Positions 1 through 5,595 of a stretch of DNA of 12,898 bases are shown piece after piece. The DNA is from an uncultured Saprospiraceae bacterium (GTDB lineage: Bacteria > Bacteroidota > Bacteroidia > Chitinophagales > Saprospiraceae): the NCBI GenBank assembly GCA_937864255.1, contig CALMIT010000851.1, forward strand, positions 1-12,898, given 5' to 3'. The translations under genes were made by a program, and so were the position numbers. The notes beneath the pieces were generated by a model. It saw only the letters and a list, made by a program, of their open reading frames with translations. It made no database searches and was not told the origin of the DNA. Every line of letters starts with the position of its first letter. Within the stretch, counting starts at the first letter, position 1.

Positions 1-837
1 CACGGCCTCTTTGCCTTCGTTGCTGTGGCATTTCCAGTCTATTTGCGAGCCTTCTATCATCAAAAAGAAGCCTTTTTTATTTTGATCTTTCAGGTATTTC
101 AAAGCAGCGCCGGAGGCGTCGGGAAGGTAATCGCGCCCCTGCGAAGCCGGGAGCGGGTCTTCGTCGGCGGTAAAAAATCCGAATTTTTTGTCGGGGTTTA
201 TTTTTACGTTTTCAAAATCCTCCCGGAAATAATCCGAACATACATAGCCGCTTTTTTGAAGTTCTTCTATCAAATTTCGCTCGTCTTTTGCCCTCCTGTC
301 AAAATATTTCTTTCCACCGCCGACGAAAAAATCCACCTTGCCCGAAAGAAAAAATTCTGCTATCTCCTCATATTTCTGGCGGCTGTCAACGTGTGCAATA
401 AAAGAGGCCGGAGTAGCATGTACGATTGTGGAAGTGACCACCATGCCTGTGGCGTAGTCATTTTCTTTGGCTTCTTCCAAAATCGTTTTGCACGAAAGCG
501 TATCAGCGCTGACACCTATTGCACCGTTAAAAGTTTTTTTACCACATGAAAAAGCCGTGGCGCCGGCAGCAGAATCCGTCACAAGATTGTCGGAAGAATA
601 AGATTTGTGAAGCCCCACCACTTTAAAGTTTTCAAGGTTCAGATGATTTCCGTTTAAAAACATACCGGCAGATATTTGACCAATGCCCATTCCGTCGCCA
701 ATCATTAAAATGACATTTTTAGGATGTTTTTCCAGCCGGCCGGGCGGGTTTTCTTTTTCATGCCCGGCCACACTTTGCGGACGATTGTTGCAGGTTGTTA
801 ATAATAATATTAAGACGAGACCTAAAAAATGGCGCAT
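1..837 (-). CDS. Alkaline phosphatase, PhoA family, lipoprotein (partial: C-terminus outside window)
   Basis: This is a phosphomonoesterase that would release inorganic phosphate outside the cytoplasm. The frame stays open for 279 codons to the window edge. The N-terminus is a short hydrophobic lipoprotein signal ending LLTTC, with Cys16 as the predicted lipidated residue. The PhoA active site is readable: Asp48 in MIGDGMG (metal), nucleophile Ser89 in TDSAAGATA, Thr142 in HATPASF (metal), Arg153 (phosphate-binding), and Glu262, Asp267 and His271 in IEGSQIDWKCH (metal). The remaining metal ligands of the family lie beyond the edge. His140 and Trp268 occupy the positions of E. coli Asp153 and Lys328. 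This His/Trp combination is known from cold-active bacterial enzymes such as those of Vibrio and strain TAB5. The ATG at 837 is chosen because the signal peptide starts there and a -7 element lies about 30 bp upstream. Low-phosphate induction is usual for such genes, but I see no Pho-box. Confidence 0.93.
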   Translation of the reverse strand, partial: MRHFLGLVLILLLTTCNNRPQSVAGHEKENPPGRLEKHPKNVILMIGDGMGIGQISAGMFLNGNHLNLENFKVVGLHKSYSSDNLVTDSAAGATAFSCGKKTFNGAIGVSADTLSCKTILEEAKENDYATGMVVTSTIVHATPASFIAHVDSRQKYEEIAEFFLSGKVDFFVGGGKKYFDRRAKDERNLIEELQKSGYVCSDYFREDFENVKINPDKKFGFFTADEDPLPASQGRDYLPDASGAALKYLKDQNKKGFFLMIEGSQIDWKCHSNEGKEAV

Positions 838-866
838 TTTTTTGCTGATTTTATCAATTGAACGGG

Positions 867-874
867 CAAATTTA
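867..874 (-). promoter_or_regulatory. -7 promoter element for alkaline phosphatase gene
   Basis: On the minus strand the sequence reads TAAATTTG, an exact match to the Bacteroidota -7 consensus TAnnTTTG. It sits 29 bp upstream of the start codon, giving a leader of about 25 nt. No clear TTG -33 element is found at the expected 19-21 bp spacing, so the call rests on the -7 match and its position. Confidence 0.42.
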
Positions 875-920
875 GCTATGCTATTTTACCGGATGAGAGA
901 TTTCTAAATTAATTCTCCTT

Positions 921-957
921 TAAATAAAAAACCCGACCGGCAAAATAGCCGGACGGG
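921..957 (-). terminator. Rho-independent terminator of the DUF3078 gene
   Basis: The arms CCCGACCGGC (932-941) and GCCGGACGGG (948-957) form a 10-bp GC-rich stem with one internal A-A mismatch and a 6-nt loop. In minus-strand reading the stem is followed at once by TTTTTTATTTA. It lies about 45 bp after the stop codon of the DUF3078 gene and before the promoter of the alkaline phosphatase gene, so it insulates the two. Confidence 0.85.
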
Positions 958-1002
958 CGAATAGTGTGTTTGGGTTAGCTGATATTTTGAATATTGAAAT
1001 TG

Positions 1003-1962
1003 TCAAAGATTATAAGTGAAACCCAGCAGCCAGTATGTCTGCAAAGGATTGTCTTTTGAATCCAGATCTTCGATTTTGAAATCTTCGGCAGATAGGTCGT
1101 TTTTGGAAAGGTAATAATTATAGCTCTCCTGTTTATTGCTCCTTAAACCGAGTTCGAAGCCCACGCCCAGCCCTTTCCAGATTTTTAAAGAAAAACCGTT
1201 TATCCAGATCCAGTTGGACAAATTTGGGACATCATTGTAGCTCAAAAATGCCGAGAGGTTTGATTTCCAGGCGATACCTTTCGGGAGCGAGTGCGTGTAG
1301 TCGGCTACGATTTTGCATCCGAGACTTGACTCGTAAGTGACAGAATCTTGCGCAAAAACGAAATTGTAATTAAGCGGATGAAAGACGACGACCATGTTAT
1401 TGGTCGGAGTCCAGGTTGCACCCGCGCCGATATCAAAGTAACCGGGATTATTAAAATTGCTGAGCAGGGTAGTTCTGTATTCTCCGAGAGAAGAGATGGC
1501 AAATTTGTCATTCAGCTTCCAGCCAAAAAGTGAAGTAAGCCCAAAAGCATCGGCGGAGGTTTCGTAATCGGATTTTTCTTCGTCTTCCGTGTCGGTGTCC
1601 AGTTTCGTTTTGGCAATATTCAGCGCGCCAGAATTTCTCCAGAAATAATTTTCTTTATTGAGATTGGCAAAAGCGGAACCAGAAAAACCTATCGTACTTG
1701 TCGAAGTATTTGGATTTTGAGTGGCAACCCAGTTGCTGAATTGAGAAAAGTTTATGCCGAGCGTACCGAGTGAACCAAATTGCCAGGCAGGCGGAGGGTC
1801 AAGCGCCGTGATTTTCGCGTCAATATCTGCGATCTCGCTTTTTAAGGTACTAAGTTGCGCTTCTTTTTCGGCTTTGAGTGACTTGAGTTCGTCGCTCGTT
1901 TGAGCGCTGATCAAACTGGTAAAAAGGGTGGCTATTCCTAAAAAGAGTAGTTTTTTAAACAT
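1003..1962 (-). CDS. DUF3078 family protein, probable outer-membrane beta-barrel
   Basis: A 319-residue exported protein of unknown function. Residues 1-20 (MFKKLLFLGIATLFTSLISA) are a signal peptide with cleavage before Gln21. A charged helical stretch at about 23-55 follows, rich in Glu, Lys and Leu with coiled-coil character, then a Pro-Pro-Pro break. The rest is rich in aromatic residues and alternating polar/hydrophobic strands, ending in the aromatic-rich TYWLLGFTYNL, typical of an outer-membrane beta-barrel. The INFSQFSNWV segment resembles the conserved start of DUF3078 proteins of Bacteroidota. The frame opens 63 bp further upstream (2025), but the ATG at 1962 is preferred because it places the signal peptide at the N-terminus. 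It follows the channel gene by 80 bp and has its own -7-like element and terminator, so it is probably a separate unit, although read-through from the sigma operon is possible. Confidence 0.85.
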   Translation of the reverse strand: MFKKLLFLGIATLFTSLISAQTSDELKSLKAEKEAQLSTLKSEIADIDAKITALDPPPAWQFGSLGTLGINFSQFSNWVATQNPNTSTSTIGFSGSAFANLNKENYFWRNSGALNIAKTKLDTDTEDEEKSDYETSADAFGLTSLFGWKLNDKFAISSLGEYRTTLLSNFNNPGYFDIGAGATWTPTNNMVVVFHPLNYNFVFAQDSVTYESSLGCKIVADYTHSLPKGIAWKSNLSAFLSYNDVPNLSNWIWINGFSLKIWKGLGVGFELGLRSNKQESYNYYLSKNDLSAEDFKIEDLDSKDNPLQTYWLLGFTYNL

Positions 1963-1976
1963 GTTGACAATTTTTG

Positions 1977-1998
1977 TTTTTTCAAAATTTTGAAAAAA
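1977..1998. repeat. Perfect 22-bp AT palindrome in DUF3078 leader
   Basis: Six T, C, four A, then four T, G, six A form an exact palindrome with no loop, ending 14 bp before the ATG at 1962. As RNA it would give only a weak hairpin. As DNA it could be a protein-binding dyad. The composition is low-complexity, so chance is a real possibility. Confidence 0.4.
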
Positions 1999-2032
1999 AG
2001 TTCTCAAAAAAAGAAAATCTAACAATTAAAAG

Positions 2033-2040
2033 CAAAAATA
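2033..2040 (-). promoter_or_regulatory. -7 promoter element for DUF3078 gene
   Basis: The minus strand reads TATTTTTG, an exact TAnnTTTG match, just after the stop codon of the channel gene. A TTG at 2057-2059 lies upstream, but its 16-bp spacing is shorter than the usual 19-21. The expected leader is about 65 nt and includes the AT palindrome. Confidence 0.38.
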
Positions 2041-2042
2041 TT

Positions 2043-2855
2043 TTAATCCTGCGATTCAAAAATTTCCACTTTCTCAGACGTAAGTTTGCTTAAAGGTAAC
2101 ACCACTTTTTTGCCTTCGGACTGTAAGGTCAGTGAAGAATTATCCATAAAAATCACCATTCCTTTTATTCCGTCTATCATGACAATATCTCCGATTTTTA
2201 CTTTGTTTTTACTATAAAACGAGGCTAAAAAATTAGCCACGATATTTTTGGATGCGAAACCGTAACCCAGCGCAAAAGCCAGTACCCCGCCACCTAACAA
2301 GACCGTAAGATTGGACATTATAAACTGTGTATCAAGCCCCGCCTGCGCAAGTGCGCTTACACCCACCGTGAGAAAGATGAACCAGAATGCGAACCCGGAA
2401 ATAATGGAAGCCGAAGGTATGCCGAGCGAATCGCAGGTAGTTTTGGCGGTTTTGCGTACAGCGTCAGCCAGCAAAAGTCCGGCAACCAGCAGTACCATCG
2501 CAGTGACAAATTGTGGTATGTAGTTGATAATATTGGTTACGAGGTTAGAAAAGGTAGGCATACCGAGTACGTCTGTTGCTGCCACAATAAAGATGAGCAT
2601 GAGAAAATAATAAACAATTTTGGCAATAAAAGCGCTCGGAGTGAAATGGAGGTTGGCTCTCTGCACCAAATCAATGCTGTTTAGTTTATCCGACAATTTG
2701 TCAAATCCTGCTTTGGCTAAGATTTTTCTCAGCGTTTTTGTGAGCATTTTCGAGACAATCCATCCAATCAGTAAAATGGCTATTGCTCCGGCTACATTAG
2801 GCAGTGCCAGGGTGAATTTTCTTAAAAGCTCCTGAAGTATAGTTAAATCGGGCAT
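2043..2855 (-). CDS. MscS-type mechanosensitive ion channel family protein (short form)
   Basis: A 270-residue inner-membrane protein with about five hydrophobic segments (roughly 18-38, 76-97, 112-134, 149-171, 181-202). The first parts resemble the conserved TM-helix repeats that precede the pore in some MscS relatives. Residues about 188-214 (GGGVLAFALGYGFASKNIVANF and onward) match the pore-lining helix and hinge of MscS. Residues about 215-262 (VKIGDIVMIDGIKGMV and following) match the MscS beta domain. The protein ends at 270, so the C-terminal alpha/beta cage domain of classical MscS is absent or minimal. The family releases solutes under membrane tension. It is the third gene of the sigma operon, 43 bp after the small protein gene. 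Gating and selectivity of such short forms cannot be read from sequence. Confidence 0.85.
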   Translation of the reverse strand: MPDLTILQELLRKFTLALPNVAGAIAILLIGWIVSKMLTKTLRKILAKAGFDKLSDKLNSIDLVQRANLHFTPSAFIAKIVYYFLMLIFIVAATDVLGMPTFSNLVTNIINYIPQFVTAMVLLVAGLLLADAVRKTAKTTCDSLGIPSASIISGFAFWFIFLTVGVSALAQAGLDTQFIMSNLTVLLGGGVLAFALGYGFASKNIVANFLASFYSKNKVKIGDIVMIDGIKGMVIFMDNSSLTLQSEGKKVVLPLSKLTSEKVEIFESQD

Positions 2856-2880
2856 GTGAAAGGTTTTTTAAATTTAAAAT

Positions 2881-2904
2881 TCCTGACATTTTATGTTCTC
2901 AGGG
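2881..2904. other. Weak intercistronic hairpin between small protein and channel genes
   Basis: TCCTGA (2881-2886) can pair with TCAGGG (2899-2904), and ACAT with ATGT nested inside. The structure begins at the stop codon of the 86-residue protein gene. No clear T-run follows, so it is more likely an RNA-processing or stability element, or chance, than a terminator. Confidence 0.25.
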
Positions 2905-3159
2905 AGTTTTCCTGTTTTGAAATGGAGTAGAATTTCTGTCGGGAGAATATTTCCCGGCTTTGGTATTTTCCGTACTTCCCTTCTCTCCTCCGTTCATTGC
3001 AACAAAAACATCAAAAACGCTAGGTAAGAACACTTCTATTAAATTACCTACCAGACCAAAAAAATTTACCGAGTGCTGGAGATTATGCTCGATTTTTGTC
3101 GGAACATCGCACCGGCCTTCTTCTATTTTTGACAGTCTTTTAAAATTATTTTCATCCAT
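2899..3159 (-). CDS. Small uncharacterised protein encoded directly after an ECF sigma factor
   Basis: An 86-residue protein that I cannot assign to a named family. It starts only 5 bp after the sigma factor stop codon, so co-translation is likely. The N-terminal third is charged (MDENNFKRLSKIEEGR), the middle (about residues 30-57) is strongly hydrophobic but contains Asn and Glu and ends in FVAMNGG, and the tail is hydrophilic and probably disordered (Lys, Pro, Asn, Thr-rich). The middle could be a membrane-associated amphipathic helix or a short membrane segment. Its position invites the idea of a regulator or partner of the sigma factor, but it has no recognisable anti-sigma (ZAS/RskA-like) motif. 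The tight coding arrangement and typical charged N-terminus support a real gene. Confidence 0.7.
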   Translation of the reverse strand: MDENNFKRLSKIEEGRCDVPTKIEHNLQHSVNFFGLVGNLIEVFLPSVFDVFVAMNGGEKGSTENTKAGKYSPDRNSTPFQNRKTP

Positions 3160-3164
3160 AAAAA

Positions 3165-3737
3165 TTATTTTTCAGGATACAATTCCTTGTAAATCATTCT
3201 CGCTTTTTCTTTTGCCCGCATGATTTTCATTTTTATCGCACTTTCTGATTTATCCAATACGGCTGCTATTTCCAAAATGGACATATCGTCGTTGTATTTC
3301 ATCAGTAAAATAGATTTGTCGCCCAAGGGCATTTTGTCCAGCACCACTTTTAAGCGTTCCACTTCCATAGTCAAAAGTTCTTCATCAGACACCTCGTCAA
3401 CAACTTCACCCACGCTTTCCATCTCATCTGAAAACAGTACCCCGGATTTTTTCTTCTTTCGAATTAGATCGATACAATAATTGTAGGTAATAGAGTAAAT
3501 CCAGGTAGAGAACTTCGACTGTCCGCTAAATTTGGACAGATTTAGAAATATTTTTGTAAAAATATCTTGCATCGCATCCTCAGCTTGTGCCTGATCTTCC
3601 AGAAGCGATACACATTTTGAAAAAACTTTCCGGGCATACCTGCTATAAAGCACAGAAAAAAATGAAGAGTCTCTTGTTTTTAGAAACAACTGGATGACTT
3701 CTGTATCGGTCAGTTCTTTTTGAGTAGTCAATTCCAA
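3165..3737 (-). CDS. ECF-type RNA polymerase sigma-70 factor
   Basis: A 190-residue group IV sigma factor that would direct RNA polymerase to a dedicated promoter set. Region 2 spans about residues 27-95 and carries the hallmark segments AEDAMQDIFTKIF and KFSTWIYSITYNYCIDLIRK. An acidic linker follows at about 100-121 (VGEVVDEVSDEE). Region 4 spans about 127-182, with the helix-turn-helix at about 153-176 (ILEIAAVLDKSESAIKMKI). Length and layout are normal for the family. The start is TTG at 3737; there is no ATG or GTG in frame early enough to keep region 2 intact, and the TTG frame gives the usual N-terminal length. It heads an operon with a small protein and an MscS-type channel, suggesting an envelope or osmotic-stress response. 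No classical anti-sigma gene is adjacent. Its leader contains a terminator-like hairpin (3865-3894). Confidence 0.93.
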   Translation of the reverse strand: MELTTQKELTDTEVIQLFLKTRDSSFFSVLYSRYARKVFSKCVSLLEDQAQAEDAMQDIFTKIFLNLSKFSGQSKFSTWIYSITYNYCIDLIRKKKKSGVLFSDEMESVGEVVDEVSDEELLTMEVERLKVVLDKMPLGDKSILLMKYNDDMSILEIAAVLDKSESAIKMKIMRAKEKARMIYKELYPEK

Positions 3738-3752
3738 GGGTTGATAGAAAGG

Positions 3753-3761
3753 GGTTAGGCT
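3753..3761 (-). promoter_or_regulatory. Segment before sigma start complementary to the upstream small-RNA/leader
   Basis: In minus-strand RNA this is AGCCUAACC, ending about 15 nt before the TTG start. It is complementary to GGUUAGGGCU at 3942-3933 over nine pairs with one bulged G. Pairing could influence access to the start region in cis or in trans. This is a reading of the sequence, not evidence of function. Confidence 0.25.
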
Positions 3762-3860
3762 TAAAAATTATAAATTGCAGGCCTGCTTTCTATTGGGTGT
3801 TTGGCTAAAGCAGATTTTTTGACGCAAGAAAGCATATAAGTTACTTTTCACGACGCACAT

Positions 3861-3894
3861 AAAAAAACAGCCCTGTAAAAATACAAGGCTGTTT
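3861..3894 (-). terminator. Terminator hairpin in the sigma operon upstream region
   Basis: In minus-strand RNA, AAACAGCCUUGUA pairs with UACAGGGCUGUUU (13 pairs, one U.G) around a four-U loop, followed by further U. In the plus strand the same site has one C-A mismatch and is followed by CGATTTTTTT, so it might work both ways. No plus-strand gene ends here, and the genes on either side diverge, so its presence needs an extra transcript from the minus strand. Confidence 0.65.
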
Positions 3895-3946
3895 CGATTT
3901 TTTTAGAGGCAGCAAGTAATTATCACTACCTCAGCCCTAACCAAAT
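3861..3946 (-). ncRNA. Candidate small RNA or attenuated leader upstream of the sigma operon
   Basis: A predicted minus-strand transcript of about 85 nt. It would start near 3946 downstream of a TTG-N21-TAATTTGG element. Hairpin 1 pairs GAGGTAGTGA (3932-3923) with TTGCTGCCTC (3915-3906), ten pairs including three G.U, loop 7 nt. A terminator hairpin (3894-3865) follows, with a run of seven T. Both stems are better paired as minus-strand RNA, because the wobble pairs become A-C mismatches in plus-strand RNA. That is evidence for the transcribed strand. It does not resemble 6S, tmRNA, SRP RNA or RNase P RNA. Since the sigma gene starts 124 bp further downstream in the same direction, it could be a free small RNA or a transcription-attenuation leader. 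Confidence 0.4.
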
Positions 3947-3950
3947 AAAA

Positions 3951-3982
3951 CCAAATTATCTTAAAAAAGAATTTAGTGTCAA
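3951..3982 (-). promoter_or_regulatory. Putative promoter of the small RNA/leader
   Basis: On the minus strand a TTG (3982-3980) precedes TAATTTGG (3958-3951) by 21 bp. The -7 element departs from TAnnTTTG at one position. Spacing fits the Bacteroidota housekeeping sigma factor. Transcription would begin near 3946. Confidence 0.35.
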
Positions 3983-4068
3983 AACTACACTACAAAAATG
4001 TTTTATTTATTTTAAATATCCAATCTTTATTGTAAAAATTTTATTCTGATTTTAAACTACAGCTATCA

Positions 4069-5529
4069 ATGCAAAAGAGCTTTTTCAACACCCAAACAGA
4101 AATGATTTATAAAGGTGTTTTACGTTATCTCGGGAAAAGTATTTTTATTCAGCTAAGTGTGGTATTTACTTTTACGGGTTATGCGCAAACCAGAACAGCA
4201 TCTGATGAAGATGCTGTGTTTATAAAGAGAATTTACAATCAGGCTTTAACAACAAGCAGCGGCTACGATTGGCTTCACCAATTGTCGGTTGGAATAGGAG
4301 GAAGGCTGGCTGGGTCGCCGCAGGCCGCGGCTGCGGTTGAATTTGCATTTCAGGAGTTAAGTGCTATGGGGTTAGATTCGGTTTGGTTACAACCTTGCAT
4401 TGTGCCTCATTGGGTACGCGGCGAGAAAGAAGTTGTAACCATAGTGAATTCTTCAAGAATTGGCACTCAGCCTCTAAGTGCCTTGGCTTTGGGTAATTCG
4501 CCGGGTACCGGTCGAAACGGAATTGTCGGAGAGGTAATAGAAGTTCAGAGTCTTGAGGAACTTGATAAAAAAAGTATAGAAGATATAAAAGGGAAAATTG
4601 TTTTTTTTAATCGTCCTTTTGACAACACGCAGATTCAAACTTTTCATGCCTATGGCAAAGCGGTGGATCAAAGAGGCAATGGTCCTTCCAAGGCTTCTGT
4701 GAAGGGAGCAATAGCAGCTATTGTTCGCTCTATGACGGGCAGGCTGGATGATGTCCCACACACGGGCGTAACTATTTTTGAAGAGGGAGTGGCGCCCATT
4801 CCGGCAGTTGCTATCAGTACTTTGGATGCGGACCTTTTAAGTAGCTTATTAAAAGAGGAAAGAACGAAGGTTTATATAAAGACTTCTTGCGAAAAACTTA
4901 CAGATAAGAAATCATTCAACGTAATAGGAGAAATAAAAGGCATCGAAAAGCCAGAACAGATTCTTTTGGTAGGCGGACATCTTGATTCATGGGATGTAGG
5001 CGGCGGCGCTCATGACGATGGCGCCGGTTGTGCGCATTCGATCGAAGTGCTCAGGCTATTAAAAGCAATGAATTATAGACCTAAGCACACGATCAGGTGT
5101 GTCTTGTTTATGAATGAAGAAAACGGGCTGGCAGGTGCAAAAGCATACGCCGAAATATCGAACCTGAAAAATGAGCAACACCTGTTTGCGTTGGAATCAG
5201 ATGCGGGCGGATTTTCTCCGATAGGATTTTCCTGTGATGCAGATGAAAGTGTTTTTGTACCATTTTTTCAAAAAATAAATACCTGGTTGCCGCTGCTTGA
5301 ACCATATAATCTTCATCTCAGTAAAGGAGGTTCGGGGGCAGATATTTCATTGCTCAAAAGCCAAAACGGGCTGCTTTGCGGTTTGAGACCGGATTCTCAT
5401 AAATATTTTGATTACCATCACTCTGAGCGCGATACGATAGAAGCTGTTCACCCCAGAGAATTGGCCTTGGGTTCGGCAGCTATGGCGGCCTTGATTTATT
5501 TGGTGGACAGGTACGGACTCGATAATTAA
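4069..5529 (+). CDS. Exported M28-family zinc metallopeptidase (carboxypeptidase Q-like)
   Basis: A 486-residue di-zinc exopeptidase that would remove amino acids from peptides in the periplasm or outside. An N-terminal signal peptide ends near residue 38-40 (FTFTGYAQ). A PA-like inserted domain lies about 150-265 (IKGKIVFFNRP). The M28 catalytic residues are all visible: His304 in VGGHLDSWD, bridging Asp316 in HDDGAG, catalytic Glu350 and ligand Glu351 in MNEENG, Asp378 in ESDAGG, and the final His in YHHSERDT (450/451). Their spacing agrees with carboxypeptidase Q. The ATG at 4069 is the first in frame; ATG at 4102 (residue 12) would give a more compact signal peptide and is a real alternative. 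Transcribed alone, or with the next gene 66 bp downstream, which has its own -7 element. No truncation or missing residue. Confidence 0.93.
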   Translation: MQKSFFNTQTEMIYKGVLRYLGKSIFIQLSVVFTFTGYAQTRTASDEDAVFIKRIYNQALTTSSGYDWLHQLSVGIGGRLAGSPQAAAAVEFAFQELSAMGLDSVWLQPCIVPHWVRGEKEVVTIVNSSRIGTQPLSALALGNSPGTGRNGIVGEVIEVQSLEELDKKSIEDIKGKIVFFNRPFDNTQIQTFHAYGKAVDQRGNGPSKASVKGAIAAIVRSMTGRLDDVPHTGVTIFEEGVAPIPAVAISTLDADLLSSLLKEERTKVYIKTSCEKLTDKKSFNVIGEIKGIEKPEQILLVGGHLDSWDVGGGAHDDGAGCAHSIEVLRLLKAMNYRPKHTIRCVLFMNEENGLAGAKAYAEISNLKNEQHLFALESDAGGFSPIGFSCDADESVFVPFFQKINTWLPLLEPYNLHLSKGGSGADISLLKSQNGLLCGLRPDSHKYFDYHHSERDTIEAVHPRELALGSAAMAALIYLVDRYGLDN

Positions 5530-5540
5530 AACCATAATTC

Positions 5541-5548
5541 TAATTTTG
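5541..5548 (+). promoter_or_regulatory. -7 promoter element for DUF2911 gene
   Basis: TAATTTTG exactly matches TAnnTTTG and lies 47 bp before the ATG at 5596, giving a leader of about 40 nt. No TTG is found 19-21 bp upstream, so the promoter call is moderate. Confidence 0.42.
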
Positions 5549-5595
5549 CGTTCTAAAATAGATTCAAAACCTAATTCTTTATTAAACAACAAGTC

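Larger units (their letters stand above)
3738..4068. other. 331-bp divergent intergenic region
   Basis: This gap separates the leftward sigma operon from the rightward peptidase gene. It holds, from right to left on the minus strand, a promoter-like element (3951-3982), two hairpins ending in a terminator (3861-3932), a 7-bp inverted repeat CTGCTTT/AAAGCAG (3783-3789 and 3807-3813), a 10-bp palindrome GCAGGCCTGC (3777-3786), and a weak -7 match TAATTTTT (3763-3770, -). The part 3990-4068 is AT-rich with no convincing plus-strand promoter for the peptidase gene. No protein-coding frame is credible here. Confidence 0.6.

Noticed and set aside
25..549. 174-codon open frame on the plus strand
   Set aside because: It lies antisense to the alkaline phosphatase, whose active-site motifs are intact on the minus strand. 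Its translation is low-complexity and Phe-rich, as expected of a shadow frame.
2960..3223. 87-codon plus-strand frame opposite the small protein
   Set aside because: The minus-strand frame has operon context and natural amino-acid composition; this one overlaps both the sigma and small protein genes antisense.
3783..3813. Possible plus-strand terminator CTGCTTT...AAAGCAG followed by ATTTTTT
   Set aside because: The stem is only 7 bp with a 17-nt loop, and no plus-strand gene ends here. It is listed as an inverted repeat in the gap instead.
3861..3946. Candidate small RNA as 6S, SRP, tmRNA, RNase P RNA or a tRNA
   Set aside because: Length and structure do not fit: there is no cloverleaf, no SRP-type apical loop, no tag-reading frame, and it is too short for 6S or RNase P RNA.
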